Assembly: GCA_040388375.1 (NCBI GenBank)
Contig: JAZKBU010000014.1
Coordinates: forward strand, 1-39,559
Direction: 5' to 3'
Length of the DNA stretch: 39,559 nt
Origin: Bacteroidota bacterium
GTDB taxonomy: Bacteria; Bacteroidota; Bacteroidia; UKL13-3
Of this stretch, positions 39,026-39,559 are shown in pieces. Position 1 is the stretch's first letter; every line of letters starts with the position of its first letter. The notes beneath the pieces are model-generated. The model was not told the DNA's origin. It was given only the letters and a program-made list of their open reading frames with translations, and ran no database searches. The position numbers and the translations under genes are program-made.

Positions 39026-39559
39026 TTAGTTTATTTTAATCCCGGTTATTTCCTCGAATTTAATTGGACAAAAATTAGGTAGTGCTGTAAATACTAATTT
39101 ATTTTCATCAGTAAAATTATGCCATGCGTTTTTCCAAGCCTCTTTAATTGGAATGGTTTTTAAATAACCATCCGTAGTTTCTGCTTTTGGATTGTTTAAT
39201 TTTTCTTCATCATTCATCATTGAAAACTGAATCCAAATAGTTGGATCAATGTTATTCATAATTTGACAAGCTTTGTGGTTTTCCCATTCTCGTACACTTA
39301 GGTCTGTGAGAGAATCGAACAGATATATTTTCGGATTTTTTTCGGTGCAAAATGCGCCCGAATTCCTATAGCCCGAATTACTATCGCCCGAATTCCTATC
39401 GCCCGAATTCCAAGAGCCCGAATTACTATCGCCCGAATTCCTATAGCCCGAATTACTATCGCCCGAATTCCTATAGCCCGAATTACTATCGCCCGAATTC
39501 CTATAGCCCGAATTACTATCGCCCGAATTCCTATAGCCCGAATTACTATCGCCCGAATT
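39026..39559 (-). CDS. Pentapeptide-repeat protein, C-terminal part (enters from window edge)
   Basis: The frame is open from base 39559 to the TAA at 39028-39026 (177 codons). The first 68 residues are NSG-DS, NSG-YR and one NSG-SW pentapeptide; then comes AFCTEKNPKIYLFD, a segment LTDLSVREWENHKACQIMNN, and a compact end domain with TIWIQFSMMNDEEKLNNP, TTDGYLKTIPIKEAWKNAWH and LPNFCPIKFEEITGIKIN. This end domain (WI...M...EK....T-GY.K....KEAW...W... LPNF...F.EITGI) is the usual cap of phage pentapeptide-repeat proteins. The true N terminus is at 424 across the junction; the inner ATG at 39259 is not the start. Confidence 0.88.
   Translation of the reverse strand, partial: NSGDSNSGYRNSGDSNSGYRNSGDSNSGYRNSGDSNSGYRNSGDSNSGSWNSGDRNSGDSNSGYRNSGAFCTEKNPKIYLFDSLTDLSVREWENHKACQIMNNIDPTIWIQFSMMNDEEKLNNPKAETTDGYLKTIPIKEAWKNAWHNFTDENKLVFTALPNFCPIKFEEITGIKIN
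39356..39559. repeat. 15-bp minisatellite, right array (13 full units plus one partial)
   Basis: Same units as the left array and in the same phase relative to the gene; full units run from 39356 to 39550, and GCCCGAATT ends the window. Eleven units follow the alternating pattern, while 39401-39415 is the rarer variant ending CCAAGA. The same variant is cut at the left end of the window (1-10), so the array is probably continuous through the join, with at least 23 units in total. Confidence 0.97.

Noticed and set aside
39026-39259. Stand-alone 77-aa protein from the inner ATG at 39259
   Set aside because: The frame is open upstream to the window end through the repeat, and the domain is the usual C-terminal cap of pentapeptide-repeat proteins.
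1-39559. Direct terminal repeats in the sense of T7-like or cos phages
   Set aside because: The ends share repeat units but not a single long identical block; only 4 bp (AATT) overlap in register. The similarity comes from the minisatellite.

Overview
The window is almost certainly a near-complete genome of a tailed (siphovirus-like) bacteriophage of a Bacteroidetes host. The evidence for the host is AT-rich DNA, promoters of the Bacteroidetes type (TTG/TTTG, about 20 bp, then TAnnTTTG), mostly weak ribosome binding sites, Bacteroidetes-type Sec signal peptides, and structural proteins of types seen in Bacteroidetes phages. I see no host chromosomal gene, integrase or att site, so this reads as a phage genome and not an integrated prophage; a temperate life style cannot be excluded.

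Both ends of the window lie inside one minus-strand gene that encodes a pentapeptide-repeat protein. Its N-terminal part runs from 424 down to 1 and its C-terminal part from 39559 down to 39026. Both ends consist of the same 15-bp repeat. Joining the ends with a 4-bp overlap (AATT) restores one open frame of about 317 residues. The molecule is therefore probably circular or circularly permuted, broken by assembly inside a minisatellite whose true copy number is unknown.

Layout on the circle. (1) A leftward early operon, 4970 to 424 and then across the junction to 39026: a small HTH regulator, small hypothetical and membrane proteins, a NUMOD4/HNH protein, a RecT-type annealing recombinase, a Gp157-family protein and the pentapeptide-repeat protein. 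(2) A control region, 4971-5283, with divergent promoters and five TGTAAA sites, two pairs of which are spaced one helical turn apart. (3) A rightward late region, 5284-31541: small and large terminase, an HNH nuclease, mini-membrane proteins, HK97-type protease and capsid, neck proteins, tail tube, tape measure, tail tip, tail fibre/tropism proteins, a secreted SGNH hydrolase, and a lysis cassette (XhlA-like protein, GH108 muramidase, holin, spanin candidate). The portal gene (8819-10057) is inverted within this region and appears to have its own promoter. (4) A second leftward operon, 38847 to 31538, with its own promoter and a structured leader: a zinc-binding protein, a DUF4373-type replication protein, a second replication-type protein overlapping it by 140 bp, an XRE regulator, an RHH-like protein, an HNH-like protein and many small accessory genes.

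The points most worth a second look are: the pentapeptide gene built on an almost identical 15-bp minisatellite across the circle junction; the structured, attenuator-like leader of the replication operon; a tRNA-like cloverleaf (anticodon CAU) directly in front of an HNH gene in the head module; the inverted portal gene with a bidirectional promoter; and three virion-module genes with Sec signal peptides, one a secreted SGNH hydrolase.
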